A stretch of DNA of 32,643 nucleotides, from positions 1 through 32,643 of the forward strand of contig JABEVB010000185.1 of the NCBI GenBank assembly GCA_013044165.1. The letters are read 5' to 3'. Shown here one piece after another: positions 19,052 to 29,133 of the stretch. Numbering within the stretch: the first letter of the stretch is position 1; each line of letters starts with the position of its first letter. The DNA is from Phycisphaerales bacterium (lineage in GTDB: Bacteria; Planctomycetota; Phycisphaerae; WQYP01). Both the position numbers and the translations under genes were made by a program. Under the pieces are notes generated by a model. The model was not told the DNA's origin. It saw only the letters and a list, made by a program, of their open reading frames with translations, and searched no databases.

Positions 19052-20677
19052 TCAGTGAGCGGCGCTTTCCGGTCGGCCGCCAAACTGCTGTATTTTGGGC
19101 TGTGGGGCTCCCACTTTTACGCCGCTGATCGCAAAAATCGCGGTGTTACCGCCCTTATTTGCCGGTCCGCTAAATGTCAACGATTCAAGTGTATCACCGT
19201 TAAGGTTAAGTCCCCGGGTCAGCTTGGATGCGCCATTAACGCGTCCGGCAAGGTTTGCCATATTCAGGTAGGTTACATACCAGGCGGGGTTGCCGCTGGA
19301 GGGTGCGTTGACCGAGAAGCGGCTGTCGCTGACCTTAAGCTTGCCGACGCCCCGAATTGCGGCACCATAACCATTGCCATCCGGCGTGGTTCCGCGGGAT
19401 GCATTGTTGTACCAGTCCGGTGCGGCGTAATCTGTTGTCACTGTCAGTGCTTTGCCCGCCTGGTCGCGGAGATGAAGGGTTACCTTACCAATGCCATTAC
19501 CATAGGCGGAAGATGCCAAAATGGCCATGGAGGTGAACCGGGCGGGCGTTCTTAGCGAAAGATGCCCGCTCTTTGGCCCGCCAGCCTTTAGGAAAACCGA
19601 ATTATCGGCCGTGAATGGTTGAAGCTGAAACACCGTTCCGAAGCTCGCAATGCGACCATCCACGGGCAGCCCGCTGCCTGCGGGTGCTCCCGCCAAACCC
19701 GCTTGATAAAATACCGAGCCGCCATCAAAGGTATCGCTAAAATACGTGTGCTTCAGTGCGGAACCACCCACCAGGCTCGCGGTATTTTCTACCAGCAGGT
19801 CTGCGGTATAACCCGTCGCGGCGATTGGCTCCAGACGCTGCGCATAGAACCGCACATCGCCAATCTGCTGCACTTCGGAACTGTTGCCGCTGGATGCCGT
19901 AAAGCCGATATAGCCATCCATGCTTGCAAGAAGATGCGACAACTGATGGGGAAGCGTATAGGTGGTCTTAAACACACTCGCTCCGCGCTTGGCCTCAAAA
20001 CGGATTGTTTTGGCGCCGTCATAACGCACCGTAACCCGGATGGGGCCGCCAACGGCGGAAAAGTCCACTGCGCCGGTTGAGCCAATATTCGTGCGCGTAA
20101 GCCCGTAGGTTTTGCCACGCGAATAGGCAACCTGCAACACCGACTTGCGGTTGTTATCTATGCCGAGGCCAAGACTATTCTGCGGCGCTCGGCCGCTGTC
20201 ATCCGTAAAGCCTTTGGCGGCGGGCGACTGCCCTCTAAACGGCATATGCTGCGTATAACGGTTGTTCTGCACCACGACGAAAAATCCGCCCTGACCGGCC
20301 TTGAGCAGGTGATACCGGAACTTGAGCGTCCACGGGCCGCCCACCGTGACGCGCTGCTCAAACCAGGCTCGCGTCTGTTCGTCGGAGTTGTCATCTGTGA
20401 GTATCAGGCGGTCGTGTATACACCCGCAGCTTTTAAGTTTGATGCGGCTTACGTTCGGAATCCCCACATTAAATGCCGCGGGGTTGCTGTTAAGAATCAG
20501 GTTCTGCTGCGGCCAGGCAGCGCCGCCATGGTTAATTGCCAACAGATTTGCCGGCGCGTCCGTAGACATGGACGGAGGCACATCCGCCGAAGCGGATGCC
20601 CAATGCTTATCCGGGTGTTTACCGAGCGTTTCGTGCAGAGTTCCTCCGGCCACACTACGGCAGAGGCTGCTATCCAT
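19052..20677 (-). CDS. C-terminal end of the GH92 protein plus L-type-lectin-like and second beta-sandwich domain, in a different frame from the GH92 N-terminal part
   Basis: 541-aa ORF begins with the expected GH92 end (SVAGGTLHETLGKHPDKHWASA), then a lectin-like region (WFEQRVTVGGPWTLKFRYHLLKAGQGGFFVVVQNN...) and a further jelly-roll-like region. The ORF is open, but its natural initiation is doubtful. Confidence 0.7.
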   Translation of the reverse strand: MDSSLCRSVAGGTLHETLGKHPDKHWASASADVPPSMSTDAPANLLAINHGGAAWPQQNLILNSNPAAFNVGIPNVSRIKLKSCGCIHDRLILTDDNSDEQTRAWFEQRVTVGGPWTLKFRYHLLKAGQGGFFVVVQNNRYTQHMPFRGQSPAAKGFTDDSGRAPQNSLGLGIDNNRKSVLQVAYSRGKTYGLTRTNIGSTGAVDFSAVGGPIRVTVRYDGAKTIRFEAKRGASVFKTTYTLPHQLSHLLASMDGYIGFTASSGNSSEVQQIGDVRFYAQRLEPIAATGYTADLLVENTASLVGGSALKHTYFSDTFDGGSVFYQAGLAGAPAGSGLPVDGRIASFGTVFQLQPFTADNSVFLKAGGPKSGHLSLRTPARFTSMAILASSAYGNGIGKVTLHLRDQAGKALTVTTDYAAPDWYNNASRGTTPDGNGYGAAIRGVGKLKVSDSRFSVNAPSSGNPAWYVTYLNMANLAGRVNGASKLTRGLNLNGDTLESLTFSGPANKGGNTAIFAISGVKVGAPQPKIQQFGGRPESAAH

Positions 20678-22785
20678 GGTTTGTTTATTGGCCGGCCATT
20701 CAGCTCGGCGCTATGAATATACACGTTGCTGCCGCCGGCCCCGGCCGCGGTAATCGTGAAGCTACCCTTCGCATAGGGCGAGCCAAGCCGAATAACAGCC
20801 TCGCGGAACCGGGGTGTGCATAGCTCCCAGGTCGTATCGGGCCGACCGGGGTCTACCATGTACAGTCCCAGTTGCGAGAGGATGTACCACGAGGACATTT
20901 CACCGCAGTCGTCGTTGCCACCGCCAGCCAGACCGCCCGGCGTGTTGGTGAAGCATCGGTCCGCCTCGAAGGCCACAACCTCTTGAGTGCGCCAGGGTTC
21001 ACAGGCATAGTCGTATAAAAATGGGGCTTGCAGGTCCGGCTCATTGCCGGCGTCGTAGTGGTTGTCATTAAAAAATTCGTCCAGCCGCTGACAGAACGGC
21101 CGGTCGCCTCCGAGCAGATTAACCAACCCCGCGACATCCTGCGGCACCAGCCAAATGTACTCCCATGCGGTACCTTCAACGTAATGCGGCCCCCAGGTTG
21201 TTTTCTCAAAAATGGGTACCCAGGCGCCATTGGCCAAACGCGGTTGCATAAACCGTGTGACCGGGTTGTACATAACGCGGTACTGCTGGGCCCATTCCGT
21301 CAAAATTGCCGCCTCGCGGAAGTGGTGCAGTTGCCGCGCAATGCCCGCCAAAGCCGCAAATGCAATATCGTACTCCTCTGCGGACGCAACATTACAGCTT
21401 GCCGAGAAATGCCTTTTATGATGCAGCTTGGCCATATGGAGCATAGCGGCATAGGCCTGCTTGATATCAAAGTTATGGATGCCGGCATTCCACGTTGTGG
21501 CCATCACTATTGATAATGGATCGCCCACCATGACCGCACCGGGGCGGTTGGCCGCCGGCCATCGGCCAATGATGCCGGACTGCCTGGCCATTTCTACAAT
21601 GGATTGGGCAATATCGGCCATTTTTTTCGGCGCAATCACCGTCAGCAAGGGGACTTCACTGCGGTAAATATCCCACCCTGACAAATTGGCATACATGTGC
21701 TTGTGGCCGGGGGCGACATGATGAATTTTATTGTCGTAACCAATGTCACGACCGTCAATATCATCAAACACCGTTGGATTAAGCAGTGCATGATACAGCC
21801 CCGTGTAAAAATTGATGCGATGATTATCCGAGCCGCCCGAAACCTTAATCACAGAAAGAGCTTTGTTCCAGATGGCTTCAGCGGTGCTGCGATACCCGTC
21901 AAAATTCCACGTTTGCATCTCACCTTTGAGATTCCGCATGGCGCCATTGACGCTGATAAACGAAATACCCACGCGAACTTCAATGGTTTGCGGCTCGCTG
22001 CCGGCCGCATAGGTTACGTAAGCTCCAATCGCGGGGTTTTGATTCTTCATATCGGCCTGCATCTGGCCGGGTGTTATCGTATCGCCCTTCCACATGCCCA
22101 GGTGGCTGGGAGCCTTGCTGAATTGCATGGCAAAGTAAACGGGCAGCGGAGGCCACGCACTGCAAAATACGTCGCTGGTGACATAACCCGTTAGCGTACG
22201 ATGATCCACAAATTGGAGATGACACGGATGACTTTGGCTGGTCATCACATGGCTGATCGGCACAAGAATATTGGCGGCTTTGCCCGCTGGAAACGTAAAG
22301 CGAGCCATGCCGCAACGCAACGTCGTGGTCAGTTCGGCGTTGACACCCCAGGTTTTTTCAAAGACCTGGTAATATCCCGGCAGCGCGGTTTCGTTCTTAT
22401 GGCTGAAAGTGAAATGATACTGCGACGCATGGGTTTGCACCGGTCCGGTGGTGGCGGTAAAAAAAACGTCCCCGTAATTCGTACAGCCGGTGCCGCTGAG
22501 ATGCGTCATGCTGAAGCCATCTATGTGATGCAGATTGTATACGTAACACGCACCGCCATTGACACGTTTTGGCGACATGTCCGGGCACAACTGCGCCATA
22601 CCAAAAGGGAGCGTCGCCCCCGGAAAAGTATTGCCTCCCGAGCTGGTACCGATAAACGGATTGACCCAATGAATCAGAGGAGTCGCATCGGCCGCGGCGG
22701 CTGTGGGCGCTGGAGAGAACAAACTCACAAACACAACCAGCAAAAGAGCGCCGGCCGCACCGGCCGCCTTGCGAAATCCATGCAT
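20497..22785 (-). CDS. GH92 family alpha-mannosidase, secreted (in-frame C-terminal tail after about 20640 is out of frame relative to the family)
   Basis: Signal peptide, IHWVNPFIGTSSGGNTFPGATLPFGMAQLCPDM, HYVEGTAWEYIWLVPQD, AGGNDDCGEMSSWYILSQLGLY, NVYIHSAELNGRPINKPWI. Confidence 0.92.
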   Translation of the reverse strand: MHGFRKAAGAAGALLLVVFVSLFSPAPTAAAADATPLIHWVNPFIGTSSGGNTFPGATLPFGMAQLCPDMSPKRVNGGACYVYNLHHIDGFSMTHLSGTGCTNYGDVFFTATTGPVQTHASQYHFTFSHKNETALPGYYQVFEKTWGVNAELTTTLRCGMARFTFPAGKAANILVPISHVMTSQSHPCHLQFVDHRTLTGYVTSDVFCSAWPPLPVYFAMQFSKAPSHLGMWKGDTITPGQMQADMKNQNPAIGAYVTYAAGSEPQTIEVRVGISFISVNGAMRNLKGEMQTWNFDGYRSTAEAIWNKALSVIKVSGGSDNHRINFYTGLYHALLNPTVFDDIDGRDIGYDNKIHHVAPGHKHMYANLSGWDIYRSEVPLLTVIAPKKMADIAQSIVEMARQSGIIGRWPAANRPGAVMVGDPLSIVMATTWNAGIHNFDIKQAYAAMLHMAKLHHKRHFSASCNVASAEEYDIAFAALAGIARQLHHFREAAILTEWAQQYRVMYNPVTRFMQPRLANGAWVPIFEKTTWGPHYVEGTAWEYIWLVPQDVAGLVNLLGGDRPFCQRLDEFFNDNHYDAGNEPDLQAPFLYDYACEPWRTQEVVAFEADRCFTNTPGGLAGGGNDDCGEMSSWYILSQLGLYMVDPGRPDTTWELCTPRFREAVIRLGSPYAKGSFTITAAGAGGSNVYIHSAELNGRPINKPWIAASAVVWPEELCTKRSVNTRISIGHPLRRMCLRPCLRTRRQICWQLTMAALPGRSRT

Positions 22786-22814
22786 ACAAACACACCTTAA
22801 AATAACGAAAACAA

Positions 22815-22830
22815 ATACTTGCTCAAGTAT
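22815..22830. promoter_or_regulatory. Perfect inverted repeat ATACTTG-CT-CAAGTAT upstream of the GH92 gene
   Basis: 7-bp arms are perfect reverse complements; located 30 bp 5' of the GH92 start; contains the core AAATACTT (22813-22820). Confidence 0.5.
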
Positions 22831-22870
22831 AGGTTACACCCCCGACGTGTCAAGCCGATGACGCGGGGCT

Positions 22871-24034
22871 TCAGCCTCCGCCAACCGGGTTGGACCGCCC
22901 TGGCATCGTGGTCACCGGCTTGCCGCCATCAATGATCGCCATTTTGACCAATGCGCCAAATACTGTTGGTTCGTACTGCCAGTTGCGAATGAGAGAAGGC
23001 AGTGCATCGGGGTGCAGCGACCAGGCCGTCCAGGTCATAGCATGCGCATCGAGAAATTTCAAAAACTGCCGCCCAAATGCAAGGTCTTTATCGCCGCCGC
23101 CCCACTCGCCCACCATCAGAGGAACTTCCGCGGCAACGGCGGCGAGTTGTTGCTTCCAGGCGGTAACGTCAGGGTAGATATGGGCATCATAAAGTATGTT
23201 ATAGCCTTTAACCCGATACCCGTTGATAAGCCCCACAAGATCGGCACCCCATCCCAACACCGGCACGACGACGATGTTCGCGGCGCCCTGATGCCGCACC
23301 GCATCATACAACTGCTGCATACCCCAGGCGCGGTACGTCACGACGGTGTGGCGGGTTTCCGCGGTCGTTAAACCGCCATGCAGCCAGGTTTCCCAATTTA
23401 CTCCGTGCGTCTCGCTGTACAGGTCAAACCACACATTGCCCCAGCTCCGATACCGGGTGGCAACCGAGCGCCAGAATGCGGCACTGCGGGCATCGGGCAA
23501 GCGATGCTGGCCCGCGTCGGCGGGCGACCTATCGAGATCGCTCCACTGCAGATTCAGTATGACATAGACCCGGTCATGACCTGCGGCTTCAACAAGGCCA
23601 TCAACAATTTTACGATAAGCCTTCCCATGGTCTTTCTGGCCATCGGCCAATCCGAACCATCGCGTCTGTGAGAGTTCAATGCGTACGAGCGTGCACTTCC
23701 ATACATGTATGGCCGTTTGCAGCAATTCGGCCACATGATCGCCGGTATTGGCCCATTCCAGACTCGGAATGTTCACGCCCCGAAGCACCACCACCTTGCC
23801 GGCCGAGTTCACCAGTTGCGTGCCCTGCACATGCAGACGCATCGCGGCGATAGTCGGCGGACACGCAGGCGAAGCTCGCTCCATGGGTGCAGGGCCGGCA
23901 CCCGCCGCCAGCAGGCTCCAATACACAATGGCCGCCAGTCCCGCAACAACGGCCCACAGCGAGCCTCTTGCCCCGGTCTTGAGCGATGACACAAAAGCCA
24001 CTCGGCTGTATCGGCGTCGCGTAACGTTACTCAT
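22871..24034 (-). CDS. GH5-like glycoside hydrolase, divergent (paralog B)
   Basis: LVNSAGKVVVLRGVNIPSLEW...; acid/base region WFDLYSETHGVNWETW; HIYP; nucleophile region PLMVGEWGGGD; N-terminal hydrophobic segment. Overlaps paralog A by 8 bp. Confidence 0.83.
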   Translation of the reverse strand: MSNVTRRRYSRVAFVSSLKTGARGSLWAVVAGLAAIVYWSLLAAGAGPAPMERASPACPPTIAAMRLHVQGTQLVNSAGKVVVLRGVNIPSLEWANTGDHVAELLQTAIHVWKCTLVRIELSQTRWFGLADGQKDHGKAYRKIVDGLVEAAGHDRVYVILNLQWSDLDRSPADAGQHRLPDARSAAFWRSVATRYRSWGNVWFDLYSETHGVNWETWLHGGLTTAETRHTVVTYRAWGMQQLYDAVRHQGAANIVVVPVLGWGADLVGLINGYRVKGYNILYDAHIYPDVTAWKQQLAAVAAEVPLMVGEWGGGDKDLAFGRQFLKFLDAHAMTWTAWSLHPDALPSLIRNWQYEPTVFGALVKMAIIDGGKPVTTMPGRSNPVGGG

Positions 24035-25337
24035 GTTTTAACCCGCCGCTTATGGCCGGCCCTCCGCTGCCCAGAGCCGACACCACCAGGCGACCCAACG
24101 GAGTCAAAACCCATGATGATTTTTGCTTTTTTATCAGCGTATCGTCGCCCAGGCACCAGGCGGCCCAGTTCAATTGGCGCTTGTCCAGCACCTTGAGCAA
24201 ACGCTCGGACAGCGCCAGCGGCATGCCATAGCCGCCCCACTCACCTACGACTAGCGGATATTGCCCGCCAACCAATAGAAAGCGACGATCCCAATCTTTG
24301 GCCTGGTTGCCCATTAAATGGATGTCGTATGCCACGTTAACGCCTTTGATCGCAAAGCCATGCAGCACACCAAAAAGGTTTGAGGCCCAGTCTATGCCGC
24401 TGACAATAACAATGTTCTTTGCTCCGCTGGAGCGGACCGCATCATACAACGACTGCATACCTACGGCGTGATAGGTAAGCAGATGCTTGCCCTGCGGTTC
24501 CATGCAGGTGCCGCCATTGCGCCACACAAGCCAGTCCACATCATGCGGTTCGCTGAAAAGCCCGAACAGCACGTTCGGAAACTTTTTGTACTCGGCCGCA
24601 ACATCGCGCCAGAAAATTAGGCTATGCGTATCCGGCATGTACGCCTGCACAGCCCGGCCGCCCCAGACGCCGCGATCCGTCCACCGAAGATCCAATGAAA
24701 TATACACTTTGTGGCGGGCGCACATCCGGACGGCTCTGGCTACATCCATTCGGTAAGCCAGCCCATGATCTTTCTCATCCGAGGCACGCCCCAGCCAGCG
24801 ATCTTGATTAAGCGGTAAACGAATAAAGTTGCAATGCCACTGGCCAATCGCCCTCTCGAGCAACTCCCGCAGGTGCGGCCACTGATCTGTGTTTTCCATG
24901 CTCGTTACGTTCACGCCGCGCAGCAAAACCCCGCGCCCATCGGCCGCCTCTATATGATTCTTACGGGTATGCAGGGCCATGCCGGCTATGGCGCTTTGTT
25001 CGCCGCCGGCGCTTTGTTCTGTAGCGGTCCCCCGCAGGCTTTGCGCAGCGGCAACCGGCCCACCATGCGCATGGCACACCCCAAGCATCACCAGCAGGCC
25101 GGCGGCGGCCAACCATCTGCAACGATGAAGTGATCGAAAATAATGGTACATCAACATCTGCATCCACAAGCTGTAGCGCCGTAGAACCGGCGTCGCCAGC
25201 GCCGACATATTTGCATCGTCCGCTGTTGTAATCCGACAACCACGCGGCCCTGTCACATACGAAGCTACGCCAGGGTTTGTGCGAGAGTTGGGGCAATTGA
25301 CGCTGGATTTCGCGCTCACTGTGGCGCTCCAAACCAC
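24027..25337 (-). CDS. GH5-like glycoside hydrolase, divergent (paralog A)
   Basis: GRGVLLRGVNVTSMENTDQW...FIRLPLNQDRWLG...LFGLFSEPHDVDWLVWRNGG...PLVVGEWGGYG. The true start is probably near MLMYHYFRSLHRCRWLAAAGLLVMLGVCHA, inside the ORF. Confidence 0.82.
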   Translation of the reverse strand: MVWSATVSAKSSVNCPNSRTNPGVASYVTGPRGCRITTADDANMSALATPVLRRYSLWMQMLMYHYFRSLHRCRWLAAAGLLVMLGVCHAHGGPVAAAQSLRGTATEQSAGGEQSAIAGMALHTRKNHIEAADGRGVLLRGVNVTSMENTDQWPHLRELLERAIGQWHCNFIRLPLNQDRWLGRASDEKDHGLAYRMDVARAVRMCARHKVYISLDLRWTDRGVWGGRAVQAYMPDTHSLIFWRDVAAEYKKFPNVLFGLFSEPHDVDWLVWRNGGTCMEPQGKHLLTYHAVGMQSLYDAVRSSGAKNIVIVSGIDWASNLFGVLHGFAIKGVNVAYDIHLMGNQAKDWDRRFLLVGGQYPLVVGEWGGYGMPLALSERLLKVLDKRQLNWAAWCLGDDTLIKKQKSSWVLTPLGRLVVSALGSGGPAISGGLKHE

Positions 25338-25441
25338 ACAGACAATATTAAAACCAAGCCCGCCGGGCCACGAGCAATTACCACCGCAACGTCCACGACG
25401 GGCGTACGGCCAACCGTGTCCCTCCGCACAGAGCCATAACG

Positions 25442-26557
25442 TCAGGGTGACATCAACGGTGCACTGGTGGAGCTGCGCAGTTCCAGCATCGTTGGAAGCA
25501 ACTCTTTTATCGGCGGCAGGTTATTTGCATGGCGTGATCTTTCAACGACGATTTCGGCGGCTCGGCGCCCCATCAGGTAGGGCTGCTGCCGCACCGAGGT
25601 CAAGGGGGGATTGAGCCAGGAGGCGATATCCAGGTTGCCGCAGCCAACCACCGATAAATCCCGCGGAATGACCAGCCCAAGCTGTGCCGCCGTTCGGTAG
25701 CACACTTCAGCGATGTGATCTGTGGCTGCAAAAATCGCCGTCGGGCGCGGCTTTTGGTTCAGCAACTGCATCGCATGAATTTCGGCGACCTCGTCGGCCA
25801 CTTCCACCGAAATACACGTCGCATCGGGAGCAACGCGGAGAGCCTCTTCAAATCCTCGCCGCCGCGCCACAGCCCACGAGTGCACCTGCCGCCCCGCAAA
25901 ATGGCCGAAGCGCCGATGCCCCAGCGACAGCAGATGCCGCGCCACCATCGCCCCCGCCATCGCCTCATCCGTCCCGACAAAACTGGCCTTATGCTGGGGG
26001 TCCAGTTCGTGATCTATCGTGACGATGGGGATATTACGCGTCGAAAGTTCGGCTATGTTTGACATGTGCTCCGCATATAGCACCGCCGGAAACGGCCAGA
26101 GTATCGCACCATCTATACGCCGATCTATCATGCGGTAAATCTGCGCCAGGTCCTCCCGGCGTTCACTCACCGGGCTTTTATCCCGGCCGGGTTGATGCTC
26201 CGCCCACAGCACCAGTGGCACATGGTCGTGCTCGGTTAAACAATCATGGATGCCATAGAGTACCTGCGCCCAGTATGAATCAAACGGGGGCACCATGACC
26301 CCTATCATCCCGGTTTTACCACTCTGGATGGCCCGAACCAGAAGATTCGGGCGATAGCCCAGTTCCGCAGCAACCTCCAGCACCTTTGCGCGTGTGTCGG
26401 GCGCCACACGGATAGGCTTGTCGCGAAGGATGCGCGATACCGTCCCGATCGAAACGCCCGTGCGATCGGCAATCCGCTCAAGTCCGGCCATGCCATTGCT
26501 TCCGGACTGACGTCTGGCGCGCTTACGGGTTTGGTTCAACATTGGTTTGGAAGGCAT
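25442..26557 (-). CDS. LacI-family transcriptional regulator
   Basis: LERIADRTGVSIGTVSRILRDKPIRVAPDTRAKVLEVAAELGYRPNLLVRAIQSGKTGMIGVMVPP, periplasmic-binding-protein-like sensor domain. Confidence 0.96.
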   Translation of the reverse strand: MPSKPMLNQTRKRARRQSGSNGMAGLERIADRTGVSIGTVSRILRDKPIRVAPDTRAKVLEVAAELGYRPNLLVRAIQSGKTGMIGVMVPPFDSYWAQVLYGIHDCLTEHDHVPLVLWAEHQPGRDKSPVSERREDLAQIYRMIDRRIDGAILWPFPAVLYAEHMSNIAELSTRNIPIVTIDHELDPQHKASFVGTDEAMAGAMVARHLLSLGHRRFGHFAGRQVHSWAVARRRGFEEALRVAPDATCISVEVADEVAEIHAMQLLNQKPRPTAIFAATDHIAEVCYRTAAQLGLVIPRDLSVVGCGNLDIASWLNPPLTSVRQQPYLMGRRAAEIVVERSRHANNLPPIKELLPTMLELRSSTSAPLMSP

Positions 26558-26771
26558 TGGCCAGCAACTCCGAATAAATATTTACTTATGCCTGTGGGCG
26601 GCATTTCATTCCCACATTGTCGCAATCGTGGCCTGAAATCAGTTCGGCATTCTACCATGCAAAACTGCAAAGGGCCATTGAGCCAAATGAGCCAAAGGGC
26701 GGCTCAACATAGTCAACGCAACCCACTCGTATTGCATCAACCACCGCAACTGCGCACGGTTACCCCCGACG

Positions 26772-29075
26772 CTACTTGCCCTGCAGCGCGGCATATTCCA
26801 CAATGTTGCGCGCCAGCGCCACCGACGACTTCGGCGAATAACCCAAGATGCCCCACGTATGGGTTCCCAACAGGCCGCTGGTGATGTCGGTTTGCGAAAA
26901 TATCACACCCCAACGCCGGCCAATTTTAATGCCTAAAAGCCCCGGCTTGCTCCTGATGCCTTTGGTGCTCACATAAAACCGGCGGTACGTCACCTTGCTT
27001 GCATCCACCCCGCCCGGAACTTTGCCGGTGATCATCGGCGCATCGTCCGGAATCTTTTGCAATGGCTCATGCGGAAACGCCTTCATCATTAATTGCGTAA
27101 ATCCGTTGGCAAACTCAGGATGCCCCCCGCAGCCATCCGCAAACAACAGGCCCCCTTTGTTGATGTACTTTTGTATCTCTGCGACTTCCTGCGGGCTGAC
27201 ATGAAAGCCATCCGTGCCGGTCATGTGCAACATGCCAAGCCCGCAAGCGGCCGCATGATCCAGGCTTACAGTCGAGAGATTCACTTTCGTCGCGGCGTCG
27301 GCGGCGAGAATCTTCGCCAGACGAGGCCACGCACCAGGCTCGGGGTTCCAGTTGCCCGCATAAGAGAGTTGCCCAATGGAAATGCTTCGAGCCGGCGCGC
27401 CGGTGGCCTCCGGCACTTCCAGCGTCTGCAGGCGGTTGCCAAGCGAACCTTTGCCGGTCGCATAGAGGTACAGGTTCAGTGGAAGATGCCAGTAGCTTGT
27501 CTGGTTTAGTGCGTTACGCTGCCAGATCGAGCCAAGATCGTTGGGACATATCAGCCAGACATAGCGCGCACCATTGGAAAGACCCAGCATGGGCACATAA
27601 AAGTGAAACCAGGGCTGCATGTGGTACAAGTCGCTCTTGATGGTCAGGGTCTTGTATTCGTAGCCGTTGCGCACCACTTCACGGCCATAACGAATCATCG
27701 CCCCGCGAAATTGCATGGAGTCTTCATTGGGCGAGCAGAGCACCAGCCCGCCGGCATTGACGTAGCGGCGCAGTTTCTGAATCTGCACCTTGGTGAATTT
27801 CGGATCGTTATTGCCGGTGATATACAGAATCGGGCTGTTGAGCCAATCGCTCAGGGGGGCATTGATATTCGCCACCTGCCAGTTGAGCGGGGTTTCAGTT
27901 TGCTTGCTGACCCATTCGACCATGTTGGCCACATCCCGCTGGCGCGCGTTCCAGCGGCCGAAGTACGCTTTGTTATATTGGAGCTTGTTGATAAACACCG
28001 GGTTAAGCCCGCGTACCAATATCAGCAGTGCGTATGCCGTGCCGACAGGGTCGCCTCCCGCCGACAGAAAGTGCGGCGACCAGGACCCATCTGGATGCTG
28101 CAGGTGAACCAGGGTGGCGGCAAACGCTTTATACCAGTTGTGCCCGCCAAACCGCTGCAGGCCCGAAGCCAGACCGACGCGTTCATAGCCATACATCTCA
28201 TATTGATTCTTCATTTTGGGATCGAAATGGGCATTCATCCAGGCCAGCGCCCGCTCAACGTTGGGATCCACCAATGGTTTATTGGTGTGACGGCGGGCGA
28301 GAAATTCGTCGGCAATCAGCAGGCTGGCCACACCCGCGGGTGTGAAGATGCCTTCCTGAACATCCGGCGTGTTGCCATCCCCATTGTTCGCAAGGTCATA
28401 CCACCAGGAACCATTGGCGTGCTGCGTCTTGCGCCAGTGGTCGGCGGTAAGCTGCCAGTAAAGCTGCGGCACGCCGATGCCATAGTCGGCCACGGCCCAC
28501 ATGCCCAGAATGCCATATTGCGAATTGGAATTGTCCCAAAAGTTAGATTTAAGCGGCATCGTCTTGGTGGTAAACGGCGTACCCCAGCCATACGAATAGG
28601 CCCCATTGTAATGCAGGCTGTGCAGCAGATAGTCATAATCCCACGCCATCGTTGCGCGATATTGCGGCTTTTTGGGCAGCAGAGCGATCGCATTGGCCTG
28701 AAAGCTTGTGGAGTAGGTGGTATTATTATGATTGTTCAACAGAAACTCAATGGCGCTTTTCATCTTGCCGCTGAAGATGTCAAGCTTTTGCAGGTGCAGG
28801 CTCTGCTGCACATCGAGCAGAGCCTCGGTAACCAATGCCGATTCGCCAAGAAACTGCGGCATCTTTTCCTGCCAAGGCCCCAATACACCGCGTTCCCAAT
28901 GCTTCTGCGGCAGATCTTGCTTGAGCAGATAGTCCACCGCTTTATCAATGGCCGCAATAACCTGCTTGCTCGAAACTTGCCCAGCGGCGGAGTCTGCGGC
29001 GCGAGCCATTGCGATGGGCCACAGCAACATAAGAATAGTGGCCGCAGTCCACCAGTGATGATGGCGAGTCTTCAA
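26772..29075 (-). CDS. Secreted alpha/alpha-toroid (prenyltransferase/squalene-oxidase-like) plus DUF4159-like protein, copy 1
   Basis: TTG start at 29075 chosen because GGAGG (29084-29088) precedes it and MKTRHHHWWTAATILMLLWPIAMARA is a good signal peptide. QW-type repeats (QHANGSWWY, QHPDGSWSP); C-terminal glutamine-amidotransferase-like region. Confidence 0.8.
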   Translation of the reverse strand: MKTRHHHWWTAATILMLLWPIAMARAADSAAGQVSSKQVIAAIDKAVDYLLKQDLPQKHWERGVLGPWQEKMPQFLGESALVTEALLDVQQSLHLQKLDIFSGKMKSAIEFLLNNHNNTTYSTSFQANAIALLPKKPQYRATMAWDYDYLLHSLHYNGAYSYGWGTPFTTKTMPLKSNFWDNSNSQYGILGMWAVADYGIGVPQLYWQLTADHWRKTQHANGSWWYDLANNGDGNTPDVQEGIFTPAGVASLLIADEFLARRHTNKPLVDPNVERALAWMNAHFDPKMKNQYEMYGYERVGLASGLQRFGGHNWYKAFAATLVHLQHPDGSWSPHFLSAGGDPVGTAYALLILVRGLNPVFINKLQYNKAYFGRWNARQRDVANMVEWVSKQTETPLNWQVANINAPLSDWLNSPILYITGNNDPKFTKVQIQKLRRYVNAGGLVLCSPNEDSMQFRGAMIRYGREVVRNGYEYKTLTIKSDLYHMQPWFHFYVPMLGLSNGARYVWLICPNDLGSIWQRNALNQTSYWHLPLNLYLYATGKGSLGNRLQTLEVPEATGAPARSISIGQLSYAGNWNPEPGAWPRLAKILAADAATKVNLSTVSLDHAAACGLGMLHMTGTDGFHVSPQEVAEIQKYINKGGLLFADGCGGHPEFANGFTQLMMKAFPHEPLQKIPDDAPMITGKVPGGVDASKVTYRRFYVSTKGIRSKPGLLGIKIGRRWGVIFSQTDITSGLLGTHTWGILGYSPKSSVALARNIVEYAALQGK

Positions 29076-29133
29076 GAAGCAAGCCTCCGGGTAACGGTTG
29101 CGCACGGTCATGAACCTTGGCACGCAACCTCAT

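Noticed and set aside
20640-20700. Programmed -1 ribosomal frameshift in GH92
   Set aside because: The A-rich stretch (ata aac aaa cca) does not form an X_XXY_YYZ heptamer in the zero frame, and no strong downstream structure was recognised; an indel or assembly error is simpler.
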